DNA of 64,000 nucleotides, from the NCBI GenBank assembly GCA_027485695.1, contig JAIXQO010000004.1:320408-384407 (forward strand), read 5' to 3'. This document shows, piece after piece, positions 47,747-56,333 of this stretch. Each line of letters opens with the position of its first letter. The first letter of the stretch is position 1. A program made the translations under genes and the position numbers. The notes under the pieces are model-generated. The model searched no databases. It worked only from the letters and a program-made list of their open reading frames with translations, and was not told where the DNA came from. The DNA is from Pseudomonadota bacterium (lineage in GTDB: Bacteria; Bdellovibrionota; UBA1018).

Positions 47747-47787
47747 GGGATCGGGATCCTTTCGCCGGTCGTCTGCTGTCCTGACTA

Positions 47788-48366
47788 TTATGGAAACAAC
47801 CGGTTCGTTTTCCAACCGTTTCCGTCGCGCGTGTACGTGATGCGCTCATGGAGGCGATGCAGTCCATCCTCCCAGAATTCGAAATAGTCGGGAGTGAGCG
47901 CGAACCCGCCCCAGTTCTCAGGACGTGGGACTTCGCGGCCCTCGAATTGTTTTTCGATCTCTGCAACCCGTGCACGGAGCTCATCCATGGATTTCAGCTC
48001 ACTGCTCTGATGAGATGCGATCGCGCCGATGCGGCTCTCGCGCGAACGGGTGAACCAGTACTCATCCGAATCAGCCGCCGATGCCTTAGTCACGCGACCT
48101 TCGACCCGGATCTGGCGCCCGAACTCAGGTCGATAAAACAGGATCTGGGCCTGCGGGTTTGAGAATAACTCCCCTGATTTGCGGCTCTGGTAGTTCGTGA
48201 AGAACCGAAAAGTGCCTTCTTGAATTCCCTTGAGAAGGACGATGCGGGCGGAGGGCTTGGCTTCCGGGGTGGCGGTGACCAGGGTCACGGAATTGTATTG
48301 CGGAAGGTTCAGCAATTTCGCCTGGTTAAAGCATTCCTGAAAGAACTCAAATGGGTCTTTGGTCAT
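47788..48366 (-). CDS. pdxH: Pyridoxamine 5'-phosphate oxidase
   Basis: A 192-residue FMN enzyme making pyridoxal 5'-phosphate. Family motifs: PSARIVLLKGI, FFTNYQSRKSGEL, QIRVEGRVTKA, SDEYWFTRSRESRIGAIAS and the C-terminal RLHERITYTRD...W. The usual C-terminal RLxP is RLFP. Length is slightly short (about 210-220 is common) because the N-terminus is trimmed. It precedes the nitroreductase gene on the same strand, and both use FMN. Confidence 0.95.
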   Translation of the reverse strand: MTKDPFEFFQECFNQAKLLNLPQYNSVTLVTATPEAKPSARIVLLKGIQEGTFRFFTNYQSRKSGELFSNPQAQILFYRPEFGRQIRVEGRVTKASAADSDEYWFTRSRESRIGAIASHQSSELKSMDELRARVAEIEKQFEGREVPRPENWGGFALTPDYFEFWEDGLHRLHERITYTRDGNGWKTNRLFP

Positions 48367-48428
48367 GGCCGGTTTTCCTTGAGTTAGTGATACACCCCTA
48401 TTAAAACCTTGTCACACACAAGGCGGTA

Positions 48429-49172
48429 ATGAAGATGCTCGAGACGCTCACCCATTTTTTCGATGGCCCGTTCACCTCCCAAGATTTCGCCCTGGTCGGC
48501 GTTCTGATCTTCTTAGAGGGCATCCTCTCCGTCGATAACGCCTTAGTGCTCGCCGTACTCGCGCGCGATCTACCCAAGGAACAACAGAAAAAAGCCCTAA
48601 CCTACGGTCTCGTCGGCGCGTTCGTATTCCGCTTCATCGCTTTGGCGCTCGTCACGTTCCTCGTCAAATGGCGCTGGGTGAAATTCGTCGGCGGTGGCTA
48701 CCTCATCTACCTTGCGGTCGCACACCTACTATTCAACAAAAAAGACGGCGACGACGCCACCCAATCTAGTAAGAAAAAACGTGGATTTTGGGCCACCGTC
48801 GCAGTCATCGAGCTCACCGATATCGCCTTCGCGCTCGACTCGATCCTGGCCGCCGTCGCACTCACCAACAAACTCTGGGTCATCTACTTGGGCGGCATCC
48901 TGGGCATCATCCTGATGCGGGTCGCAGCCGGCGCATTCATTAAGCTCCTCGACAAGTTCCCTCGCCTGGAGCAAACGGCCTACATGCTCGTTTTCATCAT
49001 TGGCGGCAAGGTCATCCTGGAGGCCTCTGATATCGGACTCAATTTCCATTCCGTCTCATCGGTTGAGTTCTGGGTGTTCTGGGCCAGCATGGCGACCTGT
49101 ATTGCTTATGGCGTTTTACCGAAAACTCGCCGTACCAAGCATGCGACCGACAGCCTGATCGAAAAGTCCTAA
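48429..49172 (+). CDS. TerC-family integral membrane protein
   Basis: A 247-residue protein with about seven membrane helices. The hallmark acidic motifs are EGILSVDNALVLAVL near residue 30 and ELTDIAFALDSILAAVAL near 125. TerC proteins are linked to manganese export or metalation of exported proteins and tellurite resistance. GGCGG lies three to eight bases before the ATG. It diverges from pdxH. Nothing follows within 130 bases. Confidence 0.9.
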   Translation: MKMLETLTHFFDGPFTSQDFALVGVLIFLEGILSVDNALVLAVLARDLPKEQQKKALTYGLVGAFVFRFIALALVTFLVKWRWVKFVGGGYLIYLAVAHLLFNKKDGDDATQSSKKKRGFWATVAVIELTDIAFALDSILAAVALTNKLWVIYLGGILGIILMRVAAGAFIKLLDKFPRLEQTAYMLVFIIGGKVILEASDIGLNFHSVSSVEFWVFWASMATCIAYGVLPKTRRTKHATDSLIEKS

Positions 49173-49303
49173 GCAGGCGGCCAGACCCTGTCCTATTGCT
49201 CTTGAGGGACGATTTAACCCAAGTCCACAGTGAGGACTGGGGAGCTATTCTGGTTATTATTTATACTTTTTAAATGTAAAAAAATACTCTAAGATGGCGC
49301 ACC

Positions 49304-50101
49304 ATGCAGTCATTGATGAGTAAACCCAGTCAAGACATCCCTCGACTACTGCTCCGAGCAGAGTTCGAGCGCCGACTGCAATCGAACCCTCGGTACTCCT
49401 TGCGCCGTTTTGCGGAGCAATTGGAGATCGACTCGTCACTCCTTTCAAAAATCATCCAGGGAAAACGCAAAATTTCCTCCGAGATGGCTCGTAAGATCAT
49501 CCAAAACGGAAATCTCAGCGAGGACGAAAAAGAAGTGTTCGTCAGTCGCTACATGCTCGCTCACCTGGGCCAGGATTCGATGAACACTAAACCGTCTAAA
49601 ACGGCGAAAAACACTATTTCTCAGGTCCTATTCGCCGTGATCTCTGATCCGGTTCACTATGTAATCCTGGAACTCCTGACGATTGAGCGATATCGCTCGG
49701 ATCTCGAACTCATGGCTCGTGCGATTGATCGATCCGTCGCCGAAGTCCAATCCTGCTTGCGGAAACTGCGCACCGTGGGACTCGTCGAGGGATCTCATCG
49801 TGACTGGAAACGGGCCAGCGGACGAAACCTCATTGCCGACCCTAAGACCACCGGCCCTGCCCTGAAAGCCAGTCACCAGAAAATTTTGGAAAAATCAGTC
49901 GTCGCGATGAACGAAGTTCCCATCGAACTACGGAGTCACTTGTGGATGACTCTCCCGGTGAACCCCGCAAAAATTCCCGTCGCCAAAGCGCTCCTCGAAG
50001 AATTCAGAGATCGACTTACGGACACTTTAGAGACGGGCGAGACCGAGTCCGTATATCACCTTGTTTTCAACCTATTTCCAGCCCACCGGATATCCTCATG
50101 A
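49304..50101 (+). CDS. TIGR02147-family regulator-like protein
   Basis: A 265-residue protein. The N-terminal helix-turn-helix reads YSLRRFAEQLEIDSSLLSKIIQGKRKISSEMARKI, and the body has the TIGR02147 pattern (HYVILELL, VAEVQSCLRKLRTVGLVE), a second winged-helix-like part. This family is expanded in Bdellovibrionota and Fibrobacter. Its stop overlaps the ATG of the next gene (ATGA, 50098-50101), so it is coupled to the exported-protein genes downstream and probably regulates them. ATG 49316 is an alternative start. Confidence 0.82.
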   Translation: MQSLMSKPSQDIPRLLLRAEFERRLQSNPRYSLRRFAEQLEIDSSLLSKIIQGKRKISSEMARKIIQNGNLSEDEKEVFVSRYMLAHLGQDSMNTKPSKTAKNTISQVLFAVISDPVHYVILELLTIERYRSDLELMARAIDRSVAEVQSCLRKLRTVGLVEGSHRDWKRASGRNLIADPKTTGPALKASHQKILEKSVVAMNEVPIELRSHLWMTLPVNPAKIPVAKALLEEFRDRLTDTLETGETESVYHLVFNLFPAHRISS

Positions 50102-51558
50102 AAACTTACTGTCTGAAATTTCTGGCCATCCTTGCCCTCATGACCACTTTTCCAATGGAGAACTCCCTAGCTGGAAACGGCTCCGGTGGCCACGCTGGAG
50201 ATCCGGCGACCTACCCGTTCTACCGAACGGCCCTAAAGCTCAGAGACACCTTCCGTAAAATCAATCACCTCCCGGGCGTACGTTTTTCCCGTCGGTTTAA
50301 CGTTGAGCGATTCGCTGACGCTGTCAATTCGACCTTTCTCGTTTCCACGAACGATCTGATTCTTGTTCCGGTACCGGGCGCTACCGATGGCTCGCAGAGA
50401 CCCGCCGCGTTCAAGAGCACCCGTGGACTCATCACCATCCAGCGCCAAGAGAGCGCTCAACTCGCGAAAACAGATCCGAGAATCTACAACGTCGAGGTCA
50501 TTCACGAATACCTCTCGCAGATGAAATTCAAGGATGCTCAACTCGGCGAATGGGACGAGCACTCGCTCAGCGAAGAGCTCATGCAAACGATCGAAAAATA
50601 CGCCGATATGGAAATTGAACAGCACGCCACCCGTTTGGCGAATGCGCGTAACATTTTCAAATCAGCGGAACCGATCCACCTTACCACGGTGCCCGCGCTC
50701 ACCTGGAATTGCCTCGAGATCAGCGCACTGCCCGAGGAGTCGATCGATGCAGCCGAGGTCAGCGTGTTTAGAACCGGAAAATCACCTTCCGATCGAAAAA
50801 ACTTCCGTGCGGTTCGCCCCGTGGGTGACCGGAATGAACACACCGCTCATGCGACAGAATACGTTCAGTCTTGGGCCGAAATTGACCAAGACCAAGATTC
50901 TCAGTCACGTATTACCCGACTCTACGATGCAGTCAGAGTCACCCGAACCAAGAGCTTAATCATTGAACGCGGCATGGATCATCGATTTGAGAACCAGCTC
51001 GTTTCACAAGCAAGAGTCGGTGCTGACCACGGGGTCGTTTCCTATTTCTATTGTCCGTTCTCTCAAAATATTCAGTCGGAGTCCTATTTGAGAGGAATCA
51101 ATGAGTTGATTGAAGTCGTTAGAGGTCTTTCAGAAGCGAGCCAAGCCAAAAAACCAAACAAACGAACCAAGAAACTATTGAACTCTCTCGAATCTAGCAG
51201 CGTCGTTTTCTTCGATATGAAGACGGGCCTACCTGAAACGGACTCAAAGCCCAGTGAAAATACCGACCAGAAATCAATGGGTCAGCTCATTTCACATAAC
51301 TTGCATCAGAGACTCCGAGCAATCGACTACACGTCTCGCGGTTCTGCGATGCTAGACGCTCCGTCGATCGACATACCGCTAGAAAACGCTTATGCGAATT
51401 TCTTTGCATCGGCGCAAAACGAGATTCAGCTCTTGCCTGAACAGATGGAGCAGAAATCCTCGGCCGGATTCTCCCCTCTAGAAAGACTCGAGAAATCGCT
51501 TGAATCATTGAAAATGAAAATGATCGAGGACGCTCTCCGGCTCCGAGCCACAAAATAG
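50098..51558 (+). CDS. Exported hypothetical protein
   Basis: A 486-residue protein with signal peptide MKTYCLKFLAILALMTTFPMENSLA. After it comes a Gly-rich GNGSGGHAGDPATYP, seen in other small secreted proteins of this kind. The middle has two Cys (WNCLEIS and YFYCPFS), and the C-terminus (about 450-486) is a charged helix. Unrecognised family. Start 50098 overlaps the regulator's stop by four bases; the longer frame from 49942 lies inside the regulator gene. Confidence 0.65.
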   Translation: MKTYCLKFLAILALMTTFPMENSLAGNGSGGHAGDPATYPFYRTALKLRDTFRKINHLPGVRFSRRFNVERFADAVNSTFLVSTNDLILVPVPGATDGSQRPAAFKSTRGLITIQRQESAQLAKTDPRIYNVEVIHEYLSQMKFKDAQLGEWDEHSLSEELMQTIEKYADMEIEQHATRLANARNIFKSAEPIHLTTVPALTWNCLEISALPEESIDAAEVSVFRTGKSPSDRKNFRAVRPVGDRNEHTAHATEYVQSWAEIDQDQDSQSRITRLYDAVRVTRTKSLIIERGMDHRFENQLVSQARVGADHGVVSYFYCPFSQNIQSESYLRGINELIEVVRGLSEASQAKKPNKRTKKLLNSLESSSVVFFDMKTGLPETDSKPSENTDQKSMGQLISHNLHQRLRAIDYTSRGSAMLDAPSIDIPLENAYANFFASAQNEIQLLPEQMEQKSSAGFSPLERLEKSLESLKMKMIEDALRLRATK

Positions 51559-51674
51559 GGGTCATTGCTCCAGAACGTAGACTGCGGACAGGATGTCCGC
51601 ACATTAACTACACAGCTTAGGTTCAACTACACCACATGCATCTCGTCAGGCAGTCTCAGGGCCTGGAGAGATTT

Positions 51675-52580
51675 ATGAAACTCAATTTGAATCTGTGGTT
51701 TTCTCGTCTATTGGTCGGTGCACTGACCATGACCCTGTCGGTGCCTGCATCACTTGCCCCTAGAATGGCCCTCGCGAATGCTGAACATCGGCCGTTCAAC
51801 GAAATCTATTCGGAGTACTACGCCGCTCAGCTCTCGAAAAACGGAATCTCGCGTTCGGACACCGAAAAATTCATCCGTGAAGTGATGCAGAATCCACCCT
51901 CGATCGACGAGCTCAAGGAATTCGCTCACACGCAATTACCACCATCGGTTGCCAACACATTGGATGGAGAATTCGAGAAACTTGCGGCTGGAGAGCTATC
52001 CGCAGCTGAATTTCAAGAAGTGCTGGCAAAAATGCAGCGTTCGCAAGCGGCCCAAGGATTGACCTGGGATTGTGGCGGACTAGGCATGCTATTTTTCGCG
52101 CTACCATTTCTGGCGCTGGTGGGAATCATCGCAGGCATCGTCGATATCATCCAGTATGGTACGAACAAAACTGCGAAAATTGAACGTGACATCAAGGAAC
52201 AGACCGACACCGCCGAGAAACGAATCTCTACCAGCGAAAACGATATCGAAATCGCCATCACCCAGTTCACGACCTACGATCAGGCAAACACCGCCTATAC
52301 TAACTGGCAAAACAGCGACGACTACTACCGTAAAAGTTTCTTCGTCGGGTTCTATGGGGAGATGACGAATATCCTCAAATACGTGAACAATCCGAGTGAC
52401 CGAGCAGCTCAGCTAGAGGCCCTGAAAAAGAACTATCTGGGTCAACTGGCGCAACAACGCAAGGATCTCGCGAGCATTCGATCGACCGTCGAAAATGAAT
52501 ACTCGAACGGCGTTCCATTCGGTTTGCTCAAGATTGGTGGGGGTGCAGTTGCAACTGTACTCACATTGACCTGTTTTTAA
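51675..52580 (+). CDS. Exported or membrane-anchored hypothetical protein
   Basis: A 301-residue protein with N-terminal signal (LLVGALTMTLSVPASLAPRMALA), a hydrophobic segment at about 143-166 (LGMLFFALPFLALVGIIAGIVDII), a charged helical region and a C-terminal hydrophobic segment ending in Cys (GGGAVATVLTLTCF). One Cys in WDCGGLG may pair with it. GGAG lies seven bases before ATG 51675. No family recognised. Third gene of the exported cluster. Confidence 0.65.
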   Translation: MKLNLNLWFSRLLVGALTMTLSVPASLAPRMALANAEHRPFNEIYSEYYAAQLSKNGISRSDTEKFIREVMQNPPSIDELKEFAHTQLPPSVANTLDGEFEKLAAGELSAAEFQEVLAKMQRSQAAQGLTWDCGGLGMLFFALPFLALVGIIAGIVDIIQYGTNKTAKIERDIKEQTDTAEKRISTSENDIEIAITQFTTYDQANTAYTNWQNSDDYYRKSFFVGFYGEMTNILKYVNNPSDRAAQLEALKKNYLGQLAQQRKDLASIRSTVENEYSNGVPFGLLKIGGGAVATVLTLTCF

Positions 52581-52630
52581 GTAGCCGATTCGTAACTTCC
52601 ATTCGTAGCCATAGGCCGAGGCAAACTGAG

Positions 52631-53623
52631 ATGAAAATGAATCTGAGAGCTTGGATCTTTTTGATTTTCATCTCGAGTTCGGCCTCGGCCGATTTTCAAC
52701 CGATCGAAAACTATTTTGATCGTCAAACTTGGTCGAATTCCTCCCACATGATGGAGGCACTCATTCGTGATCGAATTCCCGAGTGGATGCAACTCGGAGA
52801 GGATGAACGGAGGATCCGATTCGACGCGATCGTCGAAGAAGCTCTCGCGGCCAAGAAGGACCGTCGACTAGACCCCTATCTGGCCCTATGGGCAAGGCAC
52901 GTACTGGAAACCATTCGTGACAACCGGGACCCCGCAGAATTGAAGTATGTGGGTATTGATCCGGTCATCTACCTAGAAAAGAAGTCAAAACTGAAACTAG
53001 ACGCGACTGCGAGTCGTTCTGAATTTTTCGATCCCGGACATTTTCTATCGAGGAAAAAAGGCTGGTGGCGCAGGTACTCCAGGCGAGTTCAGGGACTGGG
53101 TAATCTGAGTTTGCCTTCTTATGTTTTATCTCAATACATGCCCCTACAACAAAAAGAACTGGCGAAACTATTTGAAGAATTCAAAGACCTTTATACGTCC
53201 CAACAGGGCTCCATCCATATTCAGTCCGGTGATAAGAGCTATTTTTACGAGCTCAGTGCTCGTGAGCGGGGGCGTATCGCGTGTCGAGTCCTGACAAAAA
53301 ATCTCAACCAGGTCACCACTCAGGTCGATTCGTATCTCTACTCGATGAAACCAAGATCGGGCGACGCACTCGGTGCAGCCTGGCTCGAGGGAACCATCTC
53401 CAATCAAGAGGCAGTGTTCTATTCACGCACCCCTTGTTTAGATGAACTAAAGAACAGAAATGCAGAGCGAATCGATAGAATCGAATCTTGGGCAGGTCCG
53501 GTTCTGGTTCTCACTCCGACACTGAATTTGATCTACATGAGCGTGACTCAGATCAGGAACATGGTCGGACTATTCCGCCAATCAAAAAAGGAGGCCGGAG
53601 ATGAACGACTCTTGGTTCGCTAG
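52631..53623 (+). CDS. Exported hypothetical protein
   Basis: A 330-residue protein with signal peptide (MNLRAWIFLIFISSSASA) and mostly helical, charged mature sequence. A C-terminal hydrophobic patch (WAGPVLVLTPTLNLIYMSV) could be a second membrane segment. Two Cys (ARIACRVL-like and RTPCLDEL). It overlaps the metallopeptidase gene by 23 bases, whose ribosome site lies inside it. Function unknown. Confidence 0.65.
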   Translation: MKMNLRAWIFLIFISSSASADFQPIENYFDRQTWSNSSHMMEALIRDRIPEWMQLGEDERRIRFDAIVEEALAAKKDRRLDPYLALWARHVLETIRDNRDPAELKYVGIDPVIYLEKKSKLKLDATASRSEFFDPGHFLSRKKGWWRRYSRRVQGLGNLSLPSYVLSQYMPLQQKELAKLFEEFKDLYTSQQGSIHIQSGDKSYFYELSARERGRIACRVLTKNLNQVTTQVDSYLYSMKPRSGDALGAAWLEGTISNQEAVFYSRTPCLDELKNRNAERIDRIESWAGPVLVLTPTLNLIYMSVTQIRNMVGLFRQSKKEAGDERLLVR

Positions 53624-54797
53624 TCGATATCGATTTGCGCTGATCGGGATTGCGATCCCGCTCATGAGCTACGGTGATTGCCAAATCATGGCAAGAAACT
53701 CCCAAGGACTGCTCGAGAGAACGTCGATTTCCGACTGTGCAAATCTCAACGGTGCCGATCACGCTCGAATCGTTCTCAGGGGCGAAGAGGCGACACTGGA
53801 ATCTGTTTCGAGCTGGAATGAAGACGAACAACTCCGTGCTCAAACCATCCACTATCATCTGAATCAAGCTTATGAGCGCACTCTAAAATTAGGTGCGAGT
53901 ACTCGACTGATGGATCTGATTGGCAGACTGACGGACTACCAGGTGCGATTTGATGTGACCTCCGCCTACAACCGGATCACCCATTTCATACCGTCGAAGC
54001 GGCCTGTGGGAAACCTCAGCCTCACGATCGATGCTGGAAAATTTCAAGGTACCTCTTGGCCCAAAGAGATCTGGTTCTATCGTTCTATTCCCACTCAGAA
54101 GACGGCAGGAATCTATTCGTTTTTCCAGGCAGTCTCAGAGAAAAATTTCAGAAGAGCATTATTCGGACAAATTGCGATCTCACGATCCCGAAAATGGCTC
54201 ATCTCACAGCATTCACGGTCCCTCGTTGAGCTACTGGGATGGGTCGGACTGTTCGAAGGCGTTCTCCCCCTCTTGACCAAGGCGAGCAAGGCAATCAAAA
54301 CGGAGAGCTGGTTGGACTCTGCCCTCATACCTGAGGTGATCTACCATGAATGGACCCACCTCCTTATGAGCCCCATTTTCGGAATGAGAAGCTCAACCAG
54401 CGTGAACGAGGGCTACGCCAACTATTGGTCCGCCAAGATCTCAGGAATGAATCGGCTCCTCGAGAATACTCCCCGCGAATTTGCGCGAGGTCGATACGCG
54501 CGGGAACGTTCGGGTGAGAAGCGTCCGAGCTATCGAGTGGAGTACGATGATTCTCCCGCATTTCGAGCCAGTGGTCAGTTCGTATTCACGTTGCTCATGG
54601 AGATCGAGTCTGTATTAGGGCCGGAATTGGGAATGAAAGTGAATCTCCAAGCACTCTCCTACTTAAATGAGTCATCCGAAGCGTTCTACGCGCTTCCAGA
54701 CGCGCTTCTGAAATCTGTTCGTAGATTATCACTGGACTCGAGCGAGCAAATATCCCAAGTCATGGCGGTGCTTCGTGGGCGCGGACTGACTATTTAA
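53601..54797 (+). CDS. Exported zinc metallopeptidase-like protein (HExxH)
   Basis: A 398-residue protein with an N-terminal hydrophobic signal (FALIGIAIPLMSYG). The zinc motif is H249-E250-W-T-H253 in EVIYHEWTHLL, and E270 in SVNEGYANYW lies 17 residues after the second His, the gluzincin arrangement. No closer family can be named. A strong AAAGGAGG site lies seven bases before ATG 53601, within the preceding gene. It is likely to act on an envelope or external target; the substrate is unknown. Confidence 0.7.
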   Translation: MNDSWFASRYRFALIGIAIPLMSYGDCQIMARNSQGLLERTSISDCANLNGADHARIVLRGEEATLESVSSWNEDEQLRAQTIHYHLNQAYERTLKLGASTRLMDLIGRLTDYQVRFDVTSAYNRITHFIPSKRPVGNLSLTIDAGKFQGTSWPKEIWFYRSIPTQKTAGIYSFFQAVSEKNFRRALFGQIAISRSRKWLISQHSRSLVELLGWVGLFEGVLPLLTKASKAIKTESWLDSALIPEVIYHEWTHLLMSPIFGMRSSTSVNEGYANYWSAKISGMNRLLENTPREFARGRYARERSGEKRPSYRVEYDDSPAFRASGQFVFTLLMEIESVLGPELGMKVNLQALSYLNESSEAFYALPDALLKSVRRLSLDSSEQISQVMAVLRGRGLTI

Positions 54798-54852
54798 GTC
54801 CGGGGATCATTAAACAGATCAAGATTTCATTCCGATATGCCGATCGCATATT

Positions 54853-55773
54853 ATGATCCGTTTACGTCTCGTTTTACTGGTGTTCGCGCTGCACTCCGTT
54901 TCATACGCCTATTCCGCATGGGCTGGACCAACTGACTACTACGAATTGTTGTCAGTGAGCCGCAATGCTACGCCAGAAGAACTCAAGAAAGCTTATCGCA
55001 AATTAGCTCTCAAGTATCACCCGGATCGAGCGGCAAGTGTCGCGCTTGAAAAGGGAATGAAAGACCTTGAAAAAGAAGAACTCGCCAAGGCGTACGAAGA
55101 GACTTTCAAGCCGATTGCAACCGCCTACGATGTATTGTCGGATCCCAAGAAACGCGAGCAATATGACCGTTACGGAGACGCCGCGTCTACCACCTCACAG
55201 GCAAATAATCCTCGCAGAAGCACAACCCCTTCGTCGCTCGATCTTCGATACGTGGACTGGGATAAGCTCTCGAACTATGTTTCAAATGTGAGTTCGTTTG
55301 ACCAAGCATTCCATGTCCTCGCACAATCCACTGAAAATCTCACTCTCCAAGAACGAGAACTGGTCCTTCAGCTCTTGGCACTGCTCGCGAACAAAGCACC
55401 CTTGTTCAAAGGGAAATCCCCAGAACAGATCCTCAGAGCCTATGTTCAAAACATCTATTTCGGTCGAGCGCTCCGGTCGATTACTGAATATGAAGTCACG
55501 GCCATTAATACGATCTCGATGATTTTGAACGGAAACATGAGTTTTGAGGCATACTGGACGTTCCGAGAACTCCGGGCCAAGATCAAAGTCCTGACTTGGG
55601 TTCCTCTAGAGGATCGAAATCCAAGTCGCATCAATACTCTGAAATACCTAGACCATCAGATTTCTATGATCGAAAAAGCGTCCCCTCACTACTCTGATTC
55701 CCTGGGTGAATTGCGCTTCAAAATCTTTACTTGCCGACAGGTCCTGCGTCGTATCTTTGCAATCGCAGTCTAA
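54853..55773 (+). CDS. J-domain (DnaJ-like) protein with a signal peptide
   Basis: A 306-residue protein. The signal peptide ([24 protein letters not shown]) is directly followed by a J domain: [32 protein letters not shown], then an insertion of about 25 residues, then [20 protein letters not shown]. The HPD tripeptide is intact. A J domain needs an Hsp70 partner, normally cytosolic, so an exported one is odd; alternatively the N-terminus is a membrane anchor with the J domain outside. The rest (residues 130-306) is helical and unrecognised. Confidence 0.75.
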   Translation: MIRLRLVLLVFALHSVSYAYSAWAGPTDYYELLSVSRNATPEELKKAYRKLALKYHPDRAASVALEKGMKDLEKEELAKAYEETFKPIATAYDVLSDPKKREQYDRYGDAASTTSQANNPRRSTTPSSLDLRYVDWDKLSNYVSNVSSFDQAFHVLAQSTENLTLQERELVLQLLALLANKAPLFKGKSPEQILRAYVQNIYFGRALRSITEYEVTAINTISMILNGNMSFEAYWTFRELRAKIKVLTWVPLEDRNPSRINTLKYLDHQISMIEKASPHYSDSLGELRFKIFTCRQVLRRIFAIAV

Positions 55774-55902
55774 GAAGCAAACTGCCCCATTTCGTCAAAA
55801 TCCTGACTAAAAATTTGAACGTCCGGATGCGAGTTTATTTTAAATAGTTAAAATTTATACCGAACGGTACTTATGCCCTGTTCGGACCAAGAAAACCTGA
55901 AA

Positions 55903-56304
55903 TCAAACCGCGATAGACGACTTACGATGATGCGCGAGCGCGTCCTCGATCGTCTCGATCAGGTCGCTCGCGCCGAACGGTTTCACGAGGTATCCGGAAA
56001 CACCGAGCTTCTTTGCGATCGAGATCTGCCTCGGATCGTTGTTCGAGGTCATCATGATGAACGGCAAGCGATCCCAGTTCGGTTGCGCGCGAACCCAGCG
56101 CAAAAGTTCAATTCCGTTGCGTCCGGGGAGATTCCAATCCGCGAGCACGAGATCGAATTTCTCGTTCGCGAGCATCTTCATTCCAAGTTCCGCACTCTCG
56201 GCTTGAAACACGTTTCCGTAGCCGAGATCTTCAAGCATCCCGGCGACGATCATCCGGATCGTCGGCATATCATCCAAAATCAATATGCGCATGGCAGCAT
56301 TCAT
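55903..56304 (-). CDS. CheY-like single-domain response regulator
   Basis: A 133-residue receiver domain. The acidic pair is in LILDDMPT, the phospho-acceptor Asp in LVLADWNLPGRNGIELL, Thr in FIMMTSNND and Lys in SGYLVKPFGA. No output domain. It resembles CheY. It diverges from the cyclase gene with 29 bases between the starts; ATG 56292 is an alternative start. Chemotaxis or gliding control is possible but not shown. Confidence 0.93.
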   Translation of the reverse strand: MNAAMRILILDDMPTIRMIVAGMLEDLGYGNVFQAESAELGMKMLANEKFDLVLADWNLPGRNGIELLRWVRAQPNWDRLPFIMMTSNNDPRQISIAKKLGVSGYLVKPFGASDLIETIEDALAHHRKSSIAV

Positions 56305-56333
56305 AACTCTTATTTTACCCCTCGAGGCACCGC

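Noticed and set aside
49942..50097. N-terminal extension of the exported protein at 50098
   Set aside because: It lies within the regulator gene and would remove the signal peptide; the ATGA overlap supports 50098.
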